Shown here piece by piece: positions 53,319 through 61,970 of a stretch of 64,000 bases of DNA. Origin of the DNA: NORP309 sp964352735 (lineage in GTDB: Bacteria; Pseudomonadota; Gammaproteobacteria; Xanthomonadales; Marinicellaceae); NCBI GenBank assembly GCA_964352735.1, contig CAYGTC010000013.1:15159-79158 (forward strand). The letters run 5' to 3'. Made by a program: the position numbers and the translations under genes. A model generated the notes under the pieces. It searched no databases and was not told where the DNA came from. It saw only the letters and a list, made by a program, of their open reading frames with translations. Numbering within the stretch: the first letter of the stretch is position 1; every line of letters begins with the position of its first letter.

Positions 53319-55802
53319 TCAGAAAGAGTTTGCAAAAATCCTATCTTCAATTACCCTTGTGACAATTCCACTACCGCTGATTGAATCACCAACGGCCCTG
53401 TTATTTGGTGTAGGCAAATTGCCACCTTCGCCACCATGACCTTTAAGAATCGTGCCAGCATTTAATGTATTAGTAGTAGGGTCATATGACTCAGCATCAG
53501 CGACAGTTACAACATCTCCAGCATTCAAGTCTGCTAAAAACTCAGCTGCAGTTGTAGATTGCCCATCTTCATCGACATACGTTGCATTGTCAAGATTGCC
53601 AATGTTAACACCTAATACACTCAGTGAAACAGCATCACTATCGACTGCTGATACTTTACCTTGTAGTAGAATTCGGGTAAATGGACCGCCATTATCTCCA
53701 GATGAAATGAGGACAAGATTTGCTGTTATACCACCCTCACTGTCTTGTATACCATATAATAATACATTACTTTCTTCTGTTAAACCGTTGCTGAACAAAC
53801 CCATAGGATCAGCTGTCAATTCAGTTTGTTCTACTTCTAAGCCCATGATCACAAGTGAGCCATTGGCATTACCTTCGGTACTTAATGTTACATCTTCTGG
53901 TCTTACTGGAGCAGATGCCAATACAATGCTATTAGGGATGGTGATTGATTCTGCATCAATTTCATTGTTAGCAGGGTTAAACAATCCAACAACCAACACT
54001 TCTATACCAATAGCCAGAGCATCAACACTGCCATTAATAACTGTGTTTTCAGTTATATTAACAATTTGATCTCCTACAGTGATTTGTGAGTTGTCATCAG
54101 CAATAGCAGTAATGAAACCGATGAAGAAAACATTTTCTGGACCTGGTTCTGGGGTGAAGAAGATCACTTCAGCTGTTATTTCATTTGAGTCATCAGAAGG
54201 GATGCCTCCGATTTCAACATCAGCGCCAACTACTAAGTCGGCTTGTGATCCTTGAAAGAAGTCAGTGTCAGCCGTAACATTTATGATGGCACCATTATCT
54301 AACTCAAATTGAGTTTGATCAGCATTAACTGATGTGATGCTACCAGCAACACAAACGTGCGCAGGAGGGTCAATAGGGTTGCCATTATCTAATAGAATAA
54401 ATCCAGCATTGACCTCACCTGAAGTTTCATCTCTAAGGCCCTCAACAATGACATTTAAACCATTTGCCAGATCTTGTAGTGAACCACCGAATATTTGAGT
54501 TTCAGGACCAACGTTGACCACTTCAGTATCAATGTTAAATTGGCTGAAGTCGTTATTTAGATTAGAAACTTCGCCTTGTAATGTTACAAAGTCACCGATT
54601 GGGAAATTATCAATAAAAGTAACTTGTTCAGCAATCAAAACAGAACCAGGAGGCTCGTTACCAGATGGCTCTTCAGATCTGGTTAGTACTTGAACGAAGG
54701 CACCATCTACCAAATCTGTTGCTGTACCATTGAAGTATTGTGTTGAATCAGTGACTTGAACAGTTTCACCTTTTAACATGAATGTATCACCATTAACATC
54801 ACTGACATGACCAAAAAGTACTGTTGGTCCAGGAGGAGGTATAGGAAAATCACCTGTTATGATGATGAATTCTGCAGTGACTTCATTGGTGTTTTCATCT
54901 TCAAAACCGTTGATGCTGACATTCATACCCACTTCTAGTGTTGTGTCGCCTGACTCAGAAATAATTTGTGTTTCAACAGTGATATTTACAACGTTTCCAT
55001 CAACTACTATTACAGATCCATTGTTGTTGATCTCTTCGATATCTCCGTTGAAGAAAACGCCATTGGGCGGATCTACAGGAGTATCAAAATCTTCATAACA
55101 AATGACTGCCATTGCATCAACTGCATTACCTTGAACATAATCAGGCTGTGGAACTAATTCAACAATGACTTTTGTACCATTTTCTATTTCACCATTACAA
55201 ATGATAAGTGTTTCCATATTGTTGCTGAATAATAATATGTTAAGTGTATCGATGTCAAAGCTATCATTGGTTAGGTTTGAAATGTCTCCAGTAGCTAACC
55301 AATAAGGGGGTGTTGTTTCGAAAACTTCAATTCTGGTTGCTTTCACTGTTCCGTCTTCATTTTCGATACCACTGGCTGCAACGATATCTCCTGTAGCAAT
55401 TTCAGATAGTTCATCAACCCCTTCTATGACAGTGTCAGCGTTGACTACTAGATTTAATGTTAAAACACTAAAACTATTTTCATCGTTAGCGGTTACCGGT
55501 CCAACTACAGAATTTACCAAGTTGATTTCTGAGAGTGAACCATTGGTTCCAGAACCGTCATCTGTATAATTCATTTGAGCTTTGAAGCCTGGCAGGGTTC
55601 TTGAGAAGAAACCTGTTCCAAATTGTTCTGATGCATTGACAGTTGGTATCGACCTTCTGTCAATGGTTAGAGTTGTGGCTTCATTGATCTGCAAGTTTCT
55701 TATGTTATCAATGACAACTGTATCTGCTAAACCATTAGCATGAACATTGCATGATAAAATAAAAAAGCATATCAAAAACGATATTACATTATTTTTTTTC
55801 AT
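53319..55802 (-). CDS. Exported multi-repeat DUF5666 protein
   Basis: An 827-residue acidic exported protein with signal peptide (cleavage near VHA-NG). It consists of about eight beta-rich modules of 60-85 residues. Each has the pattern G-x-I-x3-(N/D)-x3-F-x-(I/V) ... V-x-V/I-x-G-x4-(D/E)... E-x-x-A-x-x-I, the DUF5666 type, separated by short proline-rich linkers (FPIPPPGPT, NPIDPP). Very few lysines and arginines suggest a surface or extracellular location. A GTG at 55814 would add four residues. The DUF6502 gene directly precedes it. Function unknown. Confidence 0.75.
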   Translation of the reverse strand: MKKNNVISFLICFFILSCNVHANGLADTVVIDNIRNLQINEATTLTIDRRSIPTVNASEQFGTGFFSRTLPGFKAQMNYTDDGSGTNGSLSEINLVNSVVGPVTANDENSFSVLTLNLVVNADTVIEGVDELSEIATGDIVAASGIENEDGTVKATRIEVFETTPPYWLATGDISNLTNDSFDIDTLNILLFSNNMETLIICNGEIENGTKVIVELVPQPDYVQGNAVDAMAVICYEDFDTPVDPPNGVFFNGDIEEINNNGSVIVVDGNVVNITVETQIISESGDTTLEVGMNVSINGFEDENTNEVTAEFIIITGDFPIPPPGPTVLFGHVSDVNGDTFMLKGETVQVTDSTQYFNGTATDLVDGAFVQVLTRSEEPSGNEPPGSVLIAEQVTFIDNFPIGDFVTLQGEVSNLNNDFSQFNIDTEVVNVGPETQIFGGSLQDLANGLNVIVEGLRDETSGEVNAGFILLDNGNPIDPPAHVCVAGSITSVNADQTQFELDNGAIINVTADTDFFQGSQADLVVGADVEIGGIPSDDSNEITAEVIFFTPEPGPENVFFIGFITAIADDNSQITVGDQIVNITENTVINGSVDALAIGIEVLVVGLFNPANNEIDAESITIPNSIVLASAPVRPEDVTLSTEGNANGSLVIMGLEVEQTELTADPMGLFSNGLTEESNVLLYGIQDSEGGITANLVLISSGDNGGPFTRILLQGKVSAVDSDAVSLSVLGVNIGNLDNATYVDEDGQSTTAAEFLADLNAGDVVTVADAESYDPTTNTLNAGTILKGHGGEGGNLPTPNNRAVGDSISGSGIVTRVIEDRIFANSF

Positions 55803-55810
55803 ATTATTTC

Positions 55811-56650
55811 TCACTTATTTTCTTTTTTTGTTTGTGCTGAATCTTGGTAATAATAAATTCCCAAACCCAGCCTATCCAGCTTCTCTTCATTACTGCTTGA
55901 CTCTTGATGCGACAAAACACCTATAAAATTGTCGACTTCATCTGCCAAATTTTGAGACCTCTCTCGTATAAATGTTTTAATTAGTGGTAAGTTTTTTATT
56001 GACACCTCTCTTTGTTGTACTATCCTCTGAAAATATAAATCATCGTCTTGTGCAACAATATTATGATTTATGGTCTTGATCAAATCACTGACACTCATGG
56101 CCATAATATCAATGGCTTGCTCTTCAGATTTATTGGTACTGCTTATATAGTGGGTTCTTAATAGTTTTACTTCATCATTTGATGTTTTTTCAACAGCTTT
56201 ATGCTCGATTAAATCATCAAGTATTGAACGAATGGTGGCACCACCACTGTAGTTCTCAACTAATTTTTCAAAAGTAGCTTCAGTTTTATTATCATTTGAG
56301 TATATGGGGATAATCTTGGTTTGACCGTTTTCTTGGTATTGTTCGTCTGAAAGCCAGCCAGTTAGTACCCGTGAAGCGCGATGAAATTGTTCTGGTTTTG
56401 CATCCATTAATGCAACATCATTATCGATCAGGTTTTTGACATCAATCCAAGTTAAGCCTGTGATAACGGCAACTCGTGACTTATTGGCTTTTTTCCCTTT
56501 GATGCCAAACTCTTTATGAGCGATATCAACATAGCACCACTTGAGAACTTCAGCACAAGCTTTGTAGGAGATGCCATGTCTTAATAGTATCCTGACCAGC
56601 GGTTTGAAAACCCTTATTAATAATTCGGTTAATTTTTCTCTAATATCCAT
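55811..56650 (-). CDS. DUF6502 protein, candidate autoregulator
   Basis: A 279-residue cytoplasmic helical protein of the DUF6502 type. The N-terminal part has RVFKPLVRILLRHGISYKACAEV and an HTH-like stretch, NKSRVAVITGLTWIDVKNLI (about 57-76), followed by a conserved GWLSD and a C-terminal helical domain. Pairing with a DUF5666 gene is something I recall from related genomes. It is transcribed before the DUF5666 gene with eight bases between stop and preferred start. Palindromes in its promoter support a DNA-binding role, which is inference. Confidence 0.7.
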   Translation of the reverse strand: MDIREKLTELLIRVFKPLVRILLRHGISYKACAEVLKWCYVDIAHKEFGIKGKKANKSRVAVITGLTWIDVKNLIDNDVALMDAKPEQFHRASRVLTGWLSDEQYQENGQTKIIPIYSNDNKTEATFEKLVENYSGGATIRSILDDLIEHKAVEKTSNDEVKLLRTHYISSTNKSEEQAIDIMAMSVSDLIKTINHNIVAQDDDLYFQRIVQQREVSIKNLPLIKTFIRERSQNLADEVDNFIGVLSHQESSSNEEKLDRLGLGIYYYQDSAQTKKENK

Positions 56651-56674
56651 TGTTTTAATGTTTTTTTAATTTTT

Positions 56675-56692
56675 TTCTAAAAATATTTAGAA
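56675..56692. promoter_or_regulatory. Palindromic operator O1 (TTCTAAA-N4-TTTAGAA)
   Basis: A perfect 7+7 bp dyad with AATA centre, 25 bp upstream of the DUF6502 ATG and just downstream of the predicted transcription start. It matches the copy at 56757-56774 in both arms. Confidence 0.65.
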
Positions 56693-56701
56693 TTTGAAGA
56701 A

Positions 56702-56730
56702 ATATTAGCGTTAAATAATGATTTTGTCAA
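56702..56730 (-). promoter_or_regulatory. Near-consensus promoter of DUF6502-DUF5666
   Basis: On the minus strand TTGACA (56730-56725) and TAATAT (56707-56702) are 17 bp apart. A further dyad, TTAGCGTT/AACGCTAA, overlaps both elements. Confidence 0.75.
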
Positions 56731-56756
56731 CGCTAAATGATACTAATTTGGTATTT

Positions 56757-56774
56757 TTCTAAATTATTTTAGAA
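56757..56774. promoter_or_regulatory. Palindromic operator O2 (TTCTAAA-N4-TTTAGAA)
   Basis: The second copy, with TTAT centre, lies upstream of the -35 of the DUF6502 promoter. The dyad can be extended by three further A/T pairs on each side. Its centre is 82 bp from that of the first copy. Confidence 0.65.
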
Positions 56775-56846
56775 AAAACAAGATTTTCAAAAGCTACAGT
56801 CATAATCATTAAATGACGACCTGATAAAAACAGACCACTTCACTAT

Positions 56847-56874
56847 TTGACAAAAAAAACAGATCTTTTATAAT
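56847..56874 (+). promoter_or_regulatory. Consensus promoter of acs
   Basis: Perfect TTGACA (56847-56852) and perfect TATAAT (56869-56874) with a 16-bp spacer, 24 bp before the ATG. Confidence 0.85.
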
Positions 56875-56898
56875 CTTATGAAAAAATAGAGAAGTGAT

Positions 56899-58866
56899 AT
56901 GACTGACAAAATTTACCCGGTTTCACAAAAGATTGCTGAACAAGCCCATATTCGAGCAGAGACTTACCAACACAACTATCAACAATCAATTGAATCAGAA
57001 ACCTCTAATTGTGATTTTTGGCGCAGTCAAGCCATGCGATTAAATTGGATTAAGCCTTTTATACACATCAAGGATGTTCATTGGAGTGATCAATCAGTAG
57101 ATATAAAATGGTATAAAGATGGAGTGATTAATGTCAGCGAGAATTGTATAGACAGACATTTAGTCACAAAGTCTCAACAGACAGCAATTATTTGGGAAGG
57201 TGATAACCCCAATGACAGTCAACACATCACATACCAACAGTTACATGATGAAGTGTGCCAGTTTGCCAATTGCCTCAAATCCTTGGGTGTCAAAAAAGGT
57301 GATCGAGTTACTTTATATATGCCTATGATTCCTCAAGCCGCTTACGCCATGTTAGCTTGTGCGCGAATCGGTGCGGTACACTCAGTTGTATTTGGAGGGT
57401 TTTCAGCCGAAGCACTGGCCGGACGAATCGATGATTGTGCATCAGAATTTATCATCACAGCAGATGAGGGTGTTCGCGGCGGTAAAAAAATACCACTGAA
57501 ACAGACTGTTGACCAAGCCGTTACATTGGCCAGCACTGTCATTAAACATACGATTGTGATCAAATATACCAATGCAGATTTAGATTGGCATGACAGCAGA
57601 GACATTGACTATTTAAAATGCCAACAAGATTATCCAAAAACTTGTGCTGTTGAACCCATGTCAGCTGAGGATCCTCTGTTTATATTATATACATCAGGCT
57701 CAACTGGAAAACCCAAAGGTGTTTTGCATACCACGGGCGGATATTTGGTGTATGCCAGTTTGACTCATGAAATGGTTTTTGACTATCAAGATGGAGAAAT
57801 ATATTGGTGTACAGCTGATGTGGGCTGGATCACCGGCCACAGTTATGTTGTTTACGGCCCCTTGGCCAACGGTGCAACGACTTTAATGTTTGAAGGCGTT
57901 CCCAATTATCCAGATGCCAGTCGAATTTGGCAAGTCTGTGATAAGCATCAGGTTAACATCTGTTATACAGCACCAACAGCGATCAGAGCCTTAATGCGAG
58001 AAGGTGACGACCCTGTTAACAAAACAAATCGTTCAAGTCTGAGAATACTGGGCACCGTTGGAGAACCCATTAACCCTGAAGCATGGGAGTGGTATTATCA
58101 TGTGGTGGGTGAAGCGCGTTGCCCAATTGTTGATACGTGGTGGCAGACAGAAACAGGTGGCATAATGATTACACCGTTACCTGGCGTTACCGATTTAAAA
58201 CCTGGTGCGGCGAGTATGCCCTTTTTTGGCGTGCAATTGGCATTGCTTGATGCCGATGGTAATGAATTACAGGGAAATGATCAGAGCGGTTATTTGGTGA
58301 TCAAAGATTCTTGGCCTGGACAAGCACGCAGTTTATATGGCAACCATGAAAGACTGATCGAAACCTATTATTCGCAATACTCAGGTTATTACTTCACAGG
58401 TGATGGTGCCAGAAGAGATGAAGACGGCTATTATTGGATCACCGGGCGAGTAGATGATGTGATCAATGTTTCAGGTCATCGATTGGGTACGGCAGAAGTG
58501 GAAAGTGCTCTGGTTGAACATGAGGCTGTGACAGAGGCCGCGGTTGTTGGCATACCTCATGAAATAAAAGGGCAAGGCATTTATGCATTTGTTACGCTCA
58601 TATCAGGTCAACAGCCGAGTGAATCTTTAAGACAAGCGCTGATTGCTATAGTCAGGACCATTATCGGACCAATAGCAACGCCTGATGCGATTCAATTCAC
58701 ACAAGTTTTGCCTAAAACACGTTCAGGTAAAATCATGCGCAGGATTTTACGTAAAATTTCAGTAGGTGATATGAATAATTTGGGGGATACCTCAACACTG
58801 GCAGAACCAGCTGTGGTTGAATCGTTAATCAAGGGCAGAGTGGATCTATCATCTGCAAAAAATTGA
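56899..58866 (+). CDS. acs: Acetyl-CoA synthetase Acs
   Basis: Cytoplasmic AMP-forming enzyme that converts acetate, ATP and CoA to acetyl-CoA. The 655 residues match the family (E. coli 652). The P-loop YTSGSTGKPKG is at 264-274, and the core motif WWQTETGG and the hinge YYFTGDGARRDEDGYYWITGR (read YYFTGDGARRDED then GYYWITGR) follow. The regulatory lysine subject to acetylation in homologues is Lys611 in PKTRSGKIMRR. Monocistronic, from a consensus promoter. Confidence 0.96.
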   Translation: MTDKIYPVSQKIAEQAHIRAETYQHNYQQSIESETSNCDFWRSQAMRLNWIKPFIHIKDVHWSDQSVDIKWYKDGVINVSENCIDRHLVTKSQQTAIIWEGDNPNDSQHITYQQLHDEVCQFANCLKSLGVKKGDRVTLYMPMIPQAAYAMLACARIGAVHSVVFGGFSAEALAGRIDDCASEFIITADEGVRGGKKIPLKQTVDQAVTLASTVIKHTIVIKYTNADLDWHDSRDIDYLKCQQDYPKTCAVEPMSAEDPLFILYTSGSTGKPKGVLHTTGGYLVYASLTHEMVFDYQDGEIYWCTADVGWITGHSYVVYGPLANGATTLMFEGVPNYPDASRIWQVCDKHQVNICYTAPTAIRALMREGDDPVNKTNRSSLRILGTVGEPINPEAWEWYYHVVGEARCPIVDTWWQTETGGIMITPLPGVTDLKPGAASMPFFGVQLALLDADGNELQGNDQSGYLVIKDSWPGQARSLYGNHERLIETYYSQYSGYYFTGDGARRDEDGYYWITGRVDDVINVSGHRLGTAEVESALVEHEAVTEAAVVGIPHEIKGQGIYAFVTLISGQQPSESLRQALIAIVRTIIGPIATPDAIQFTQVLPKTRSGKIMRRILRKISVGDMNNLGDTSTLAEPAVVESLIKGRVDLSSAKN

Positions 58867-59209
58867 GAAAAAAACTCCTTCTCAAAATAATACTTAAGTA
58901 AAGAGCCGGATATGATCACAGCTGGCTACAGCAAGCAGGGTCATATGACGGTTCATATTGAGTTACCAGTATTTTGCATTAACAACCATTCACATAAATA
59001 GGTTGTGGAATCAATTGAGTATATTCAGCACACAGTTAAAGACATTAATATACAGGTCGTATTGGTGCCACAGTAATACAATGCAAATCATCACGTGTCA
59101 AAAGAAAACAGGGTAAACCATCTCCCGGCGGATATATCATTTGACTTAGTGTCATTGTCACTGCGATAATTTGCCCTGAAAGGAAAAAGTTCTAAAGAAA
59201 TCAATTATC
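58867..59209. other. Intergenic region with a possible gene remnant
   Basis: About 340 bp. A short hairpin (TTGAGAA/TTCTCAA) overlaps the acs end. At 58912-59076 an ATG-started frame of 54 codons is interrupted by one in-frame TAG at 58999, and looks like a decayed small gene or chance. The pdsR promoter is at 59141-59170. Confidence 0.4.
59141..59170 (+). promoter_or_regulatory. Promoter of the PdsR/PdsS-like operon
   Basis: TTGACT (59141-59146) and GATAAT (59165-59170) are 18 bp apart, 39 bp before the ATG. Confidence 0.55.
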
Positions 59210-59899
59210 ATGCCAAAAAAACACATAGTCATTGTAGAAGACGAACCCAGTATCATGGCTAATTATCAGGCAGCATTGCAACGTCAGGGGTATTCAACCC
59301 ATGGATATACACAACTGCAACAAGCCAAAAAAGCCTTGAGTCAATCATTACCTGATCTTGTCATTATAGATGTTGGATTGGGAGATGAACCTGATGGAGG
59401 CTTTGAGCTCTGTCAATTTCTGCGCATGCAATCACAAACATTACCCATTCTGTTTTTAACAGCCAGAGATGATGAGTTTGATATGGTTTCAGGTTTGCGA
59501 TTGGGTGCCGATGATTATTTGAGTAAAGACATCTCTTTACCACATTTATTGGCTCGTGTGGCTGCATTATTCCGTAGACAAGAGGCTTCACAAACACATA
59601 ATGATGATAACAGCATGGTCAGAGGCGAATTGAAAATTTTGACTGATAATTTACAAATCAGTTGGAAAGATCAAGTCATAGATTTAACAGTCACTGAGTT
59701 TTGGATGATTGTTTCATTGGCGAAACATCAAGGACATGTCAAAACCAGAGAGCAATTAATGACCGATGCCAATGTCTATGTGGACGAATCTACCATCACT
59801 TCACACATCAAAAGAATACGAAAAAAATTCATGGCAATTGATCCAGATTTCCATTGTATTGATACTGTCCATGGTATGGGCTATCGCTGGAAAAACTAG
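59210..59899 (+). CDS. PdsR-like response regulator
   Basis: A 229-residue OmpR-type regulator: receiver domain (about 5-120; acidic pair Glu10/Asp11, phospho-acceptor Asp54 in VIIDVGLGDEPDGGFELC, Lys at DDYLSKDIS) and winged-helix DNA-binding domain (about 135-228, TITSHIKRIRKKF). Segments such as GLGDEPDGGFELC and LRLGADDYLSKDISLPHLLAR (read as LRLGADDYLSK and DISLPHLLAR) resemble, from memory, the response regulator of the proteobacterial dedicated sortase system. No sortase gene is nearby. Confidence 0.8.
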   Translation: MPKKHIVIVEDEPSIMANYQAALQRQGYSTHGYTQLQQAKKALSQSLPDLVIIDVGLGDEPDGGFELCQFLRMQSQTLPILFLTARDDEFDMVSGLRLGADDYLSKDISLPHLLARVAALFRRQEASQTHNDDNSMVRGELKILTDNLQISWKDQVIDLTVTEFWMIVSLAKHQGHVKTREQLMTDANVYVDESTITSHIKRIRKKFMAIDPDFHCIDTVHGMGYRWKN

Positions 59900-59911
59900 A
59901 TTGATTTTTAA

Positions 59912-61807
59912 ATGAAGCTCAAACATCAACTGCTTTTATTGGCTTTGCTGAGTGCCTTATTCCCTGTGACCGGCTGGATTGCATTAAAAAGCGTAGACCA
60001 CGAGTTTCGTATCAGCATTGAGCAAGCCTCAAAAAACACGTTGATCTCCCTCAAATCATCTGTACAAGAGTTATTGGAAAATAATAACAATGCACTTAAT
60101 GGCTTTATACCAGTGCCGATCAAAGATTGGTTGTTGGATGGCGATGAAACTGAGTGGGAAGCAATCACAGCTTATCAATTTCACAATGGCAAACAACAGC
60201 TATTGGTCAAATTAGCCCTAGTGAAAGGTCAATTAGCCATGTATATTGAAGCCACAGATGCGACAGCAGATATTCAACGTCTAGGTAATGACAACAATGA
60301 TTACATCATCATTGCAGTTGCCAATGAAAGAGGCTTATATCAATACCAACTTAACAGGCAAGCAGAAGGGTCATTATTGCCCAACAGAGATTCGCAGAAT
60401 AAACCTGGTTTTTCGGCCTATTGGCATGAAAAATCACAAGGCTACACCATTGAAATACTATTTGACAGGGCAGATTTTCATCATATTGGATGGGTCATGG
60501 TTGATGTTGAGCAGCCAGATAAAGTGACAGGTACTTTGCAAACCAATTCAACCCAGACCATTAAGCTTGAACCTTTGTTGGTGAAAGACCAAAAATTTCA
60601 GAAAATCATTGATAATATCACACCACCTGACCATCACTTTATTATTCAAGATCAACAAAAAAGGATTATTTATGAAAGCAATAAACTGCCTGCAGAGCAA
60701 GATGCAACCGCATGGCAATGGATTATTACCCCCATTTATCAATGGTTATTTGCCGTAGATACCTCAAATCAACAATGGTTTCAGCGTGAAGATGGAATGG
60801 CAGGTGTCAAACAGGCATTGCAAGATGGCAATATTTCTTTTACCCTCAAAAGCATGTTGCCAAAAGGGCAACAAAACATGATACAAACCCTACTTAAAAC
60901 AGGTGTCATGATGATCAGTGTGGTGATATTTTTAATGTTGGCATATTTATTGTATGCGGTATTTTTGGCGTGGAGAATCAAAAAACTGAACAATGCCATG
61001 CACACAGTGCTGGATGATTCAGGAAAGCTCAAAATAACCATGCCATCACATTCGGCAGCGGATGAAATCGGGCAACTCTCACGTGGAATAGAATCGATGC
61101 TTACAGAAATGTCAGAGTATACCCAATACCTCAAAGATTTTGGATCTCGATTATCTCATGAAATGAAAACGCCATTGGCCGTGGTACAGTCATCATTAGA
61201 TAACATGGCCTTTGAAAATGATGGCGAATTTTTACAAAGGGCTCAACAAGGCACCAAAAGACTGAGGTTTATCCTCAACCAACTCAGTGAATTAAGCCGA
61301 TTGAAATATGCATTAGAACAAACGCCTAAGGAACCTTTGGATATGACTGATTTTATTAAACAATTATCTGCAGCTTATCAAAGCGTTGTGACAAATCTCA
61401 GTGTGAATCTGCTAGAACAACCACTCATGATTCATGGATCAGCTGAGTTGCTTGCGCAAATGGTTGATAAACTTGTTGATAACGCTAAAAGTTTTACACC
61501 TGATGATGGGCGGATAAAACTCAACATTTCTCAACACAATAACTTCGTGGTGTTATCAGTATTTAACAGTGGTTCTCAATTGCCTGAAAATGATAAACAC
61601 AATATTTTTGATTCACTGGTATCAGTACGTCAAGAAAAAACCACCCATTCTACACATTTGGGATTGGGCTTATATTTGGTCAGATTAATTGCTCGTTATC
61701 ATGATGCCGAGGTCAGCGCTAAAAATACCAATGAACCGATTGGTGTACAGTTTTCAGTGAAGTTTCAAGTGCATTCAGAAAACACAAAACAAAAGCAACA
61801 GCAATGA
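59912..61807 (+). CDS. PdsS-like sensor histidine kinase
   Basis: A 631-residue membrane kinase partner of the preceding regulator, 12 bp downstream. It has an N-terminal helix (about 6-22), a large periplasmic sensor region (about 25-330) with no recognised ligand domain, a second helix (about 333-354), HAMP, and the dimerisation box with His416 in SHEMKTPL. A HATPase domain follows (LVDNAKSFT and LGLGLYLVRLIARY). The long sensor region fits the PdsS type. The signal is unknown. Confidence 0.82.
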   Translation: MKLKHQLLLLALLSALFPVTGWIALKSVDHEFRISIEQASKNTLISLKSSVQELLENNNNALNGFIPVPIKDWLLDGDETEWEAITAYQFHNGKQQLLVKLALVKGQLAMYIEATDATADIQRLGNDNNDYIIIAVANERGLYQYQLNRQAEGSLLPNRDSQNKPGFSAYWHEKSQGYTIEILFDRADFHHIGWVMVDVEQPDKVTGTLQTNSTQTIKLEPLLVKDQKFQKIIDNITPPDHHFIIQDQQKRIIYESNKLPAEQDATAWQWIITPIYQWLFAVDTSNQQWFQREDGMAGVKQALQDGNISFTLKSMLPKGQQNMIQTLLKTGVMMISVVIFLMLAYLLYAVFLAWRIKKLNNAMHTVLDDSGKLKITMPSHSAADEIGQLSRGIESMLTEMSEYTQYLKDFGSRLSHEMKTPLAVVQSSLDNMAFENDGEFLQRAQQGTKRLRFILNQLSELSRLKYALEQTPKEPLDMTDFIKQLSAAYQSVVTNLSVNLLEQPLMIHGSAELLAQMVDKLVDNAKSFTPDDGRIKLNISQHNNFVVLSVFNSGSQLPENDKHNIFDSLVSVRQEKTTHSTHLGLGLYLVRLIARYHDAEVSAKNTNEPIGVQFSVKFQVHSENTKQKQQQ

Positions 61808-61886
61808 TGCATATGTTTAATTATTTTTGAACCAGTTTTGAACAATTGAAATAACCTAAAAAAAAGTAAAAACTGCATATTTGCAA

Positions 61887-61916
61887 TTGAAAACAGCAAA
61901 ACCATAACAATATTAT
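61887..61916 (+). promoter_or_regulatory. Promoter of the Old Yellow Enzyme gene
   Basis: TTGAAA (61887-61892) and TATTAT (61911-61916) with an 18-bp spacer, 54 bp before the ATG at 61971. Confidence 0.5.
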
Positions 61917-61970
61917 ACCGCATAAAACTGAATACATTATTAAATCATCCACTCTACAAAATACAGCCCT

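Noticed and set aside
53452..54069. A 205-codon plus-strand frame opposite the DUF5666 gene.
   Set aside because: It is an antisense shadow of repetitive, valine/asparagine-rich modules and has no ribosome site or family features.
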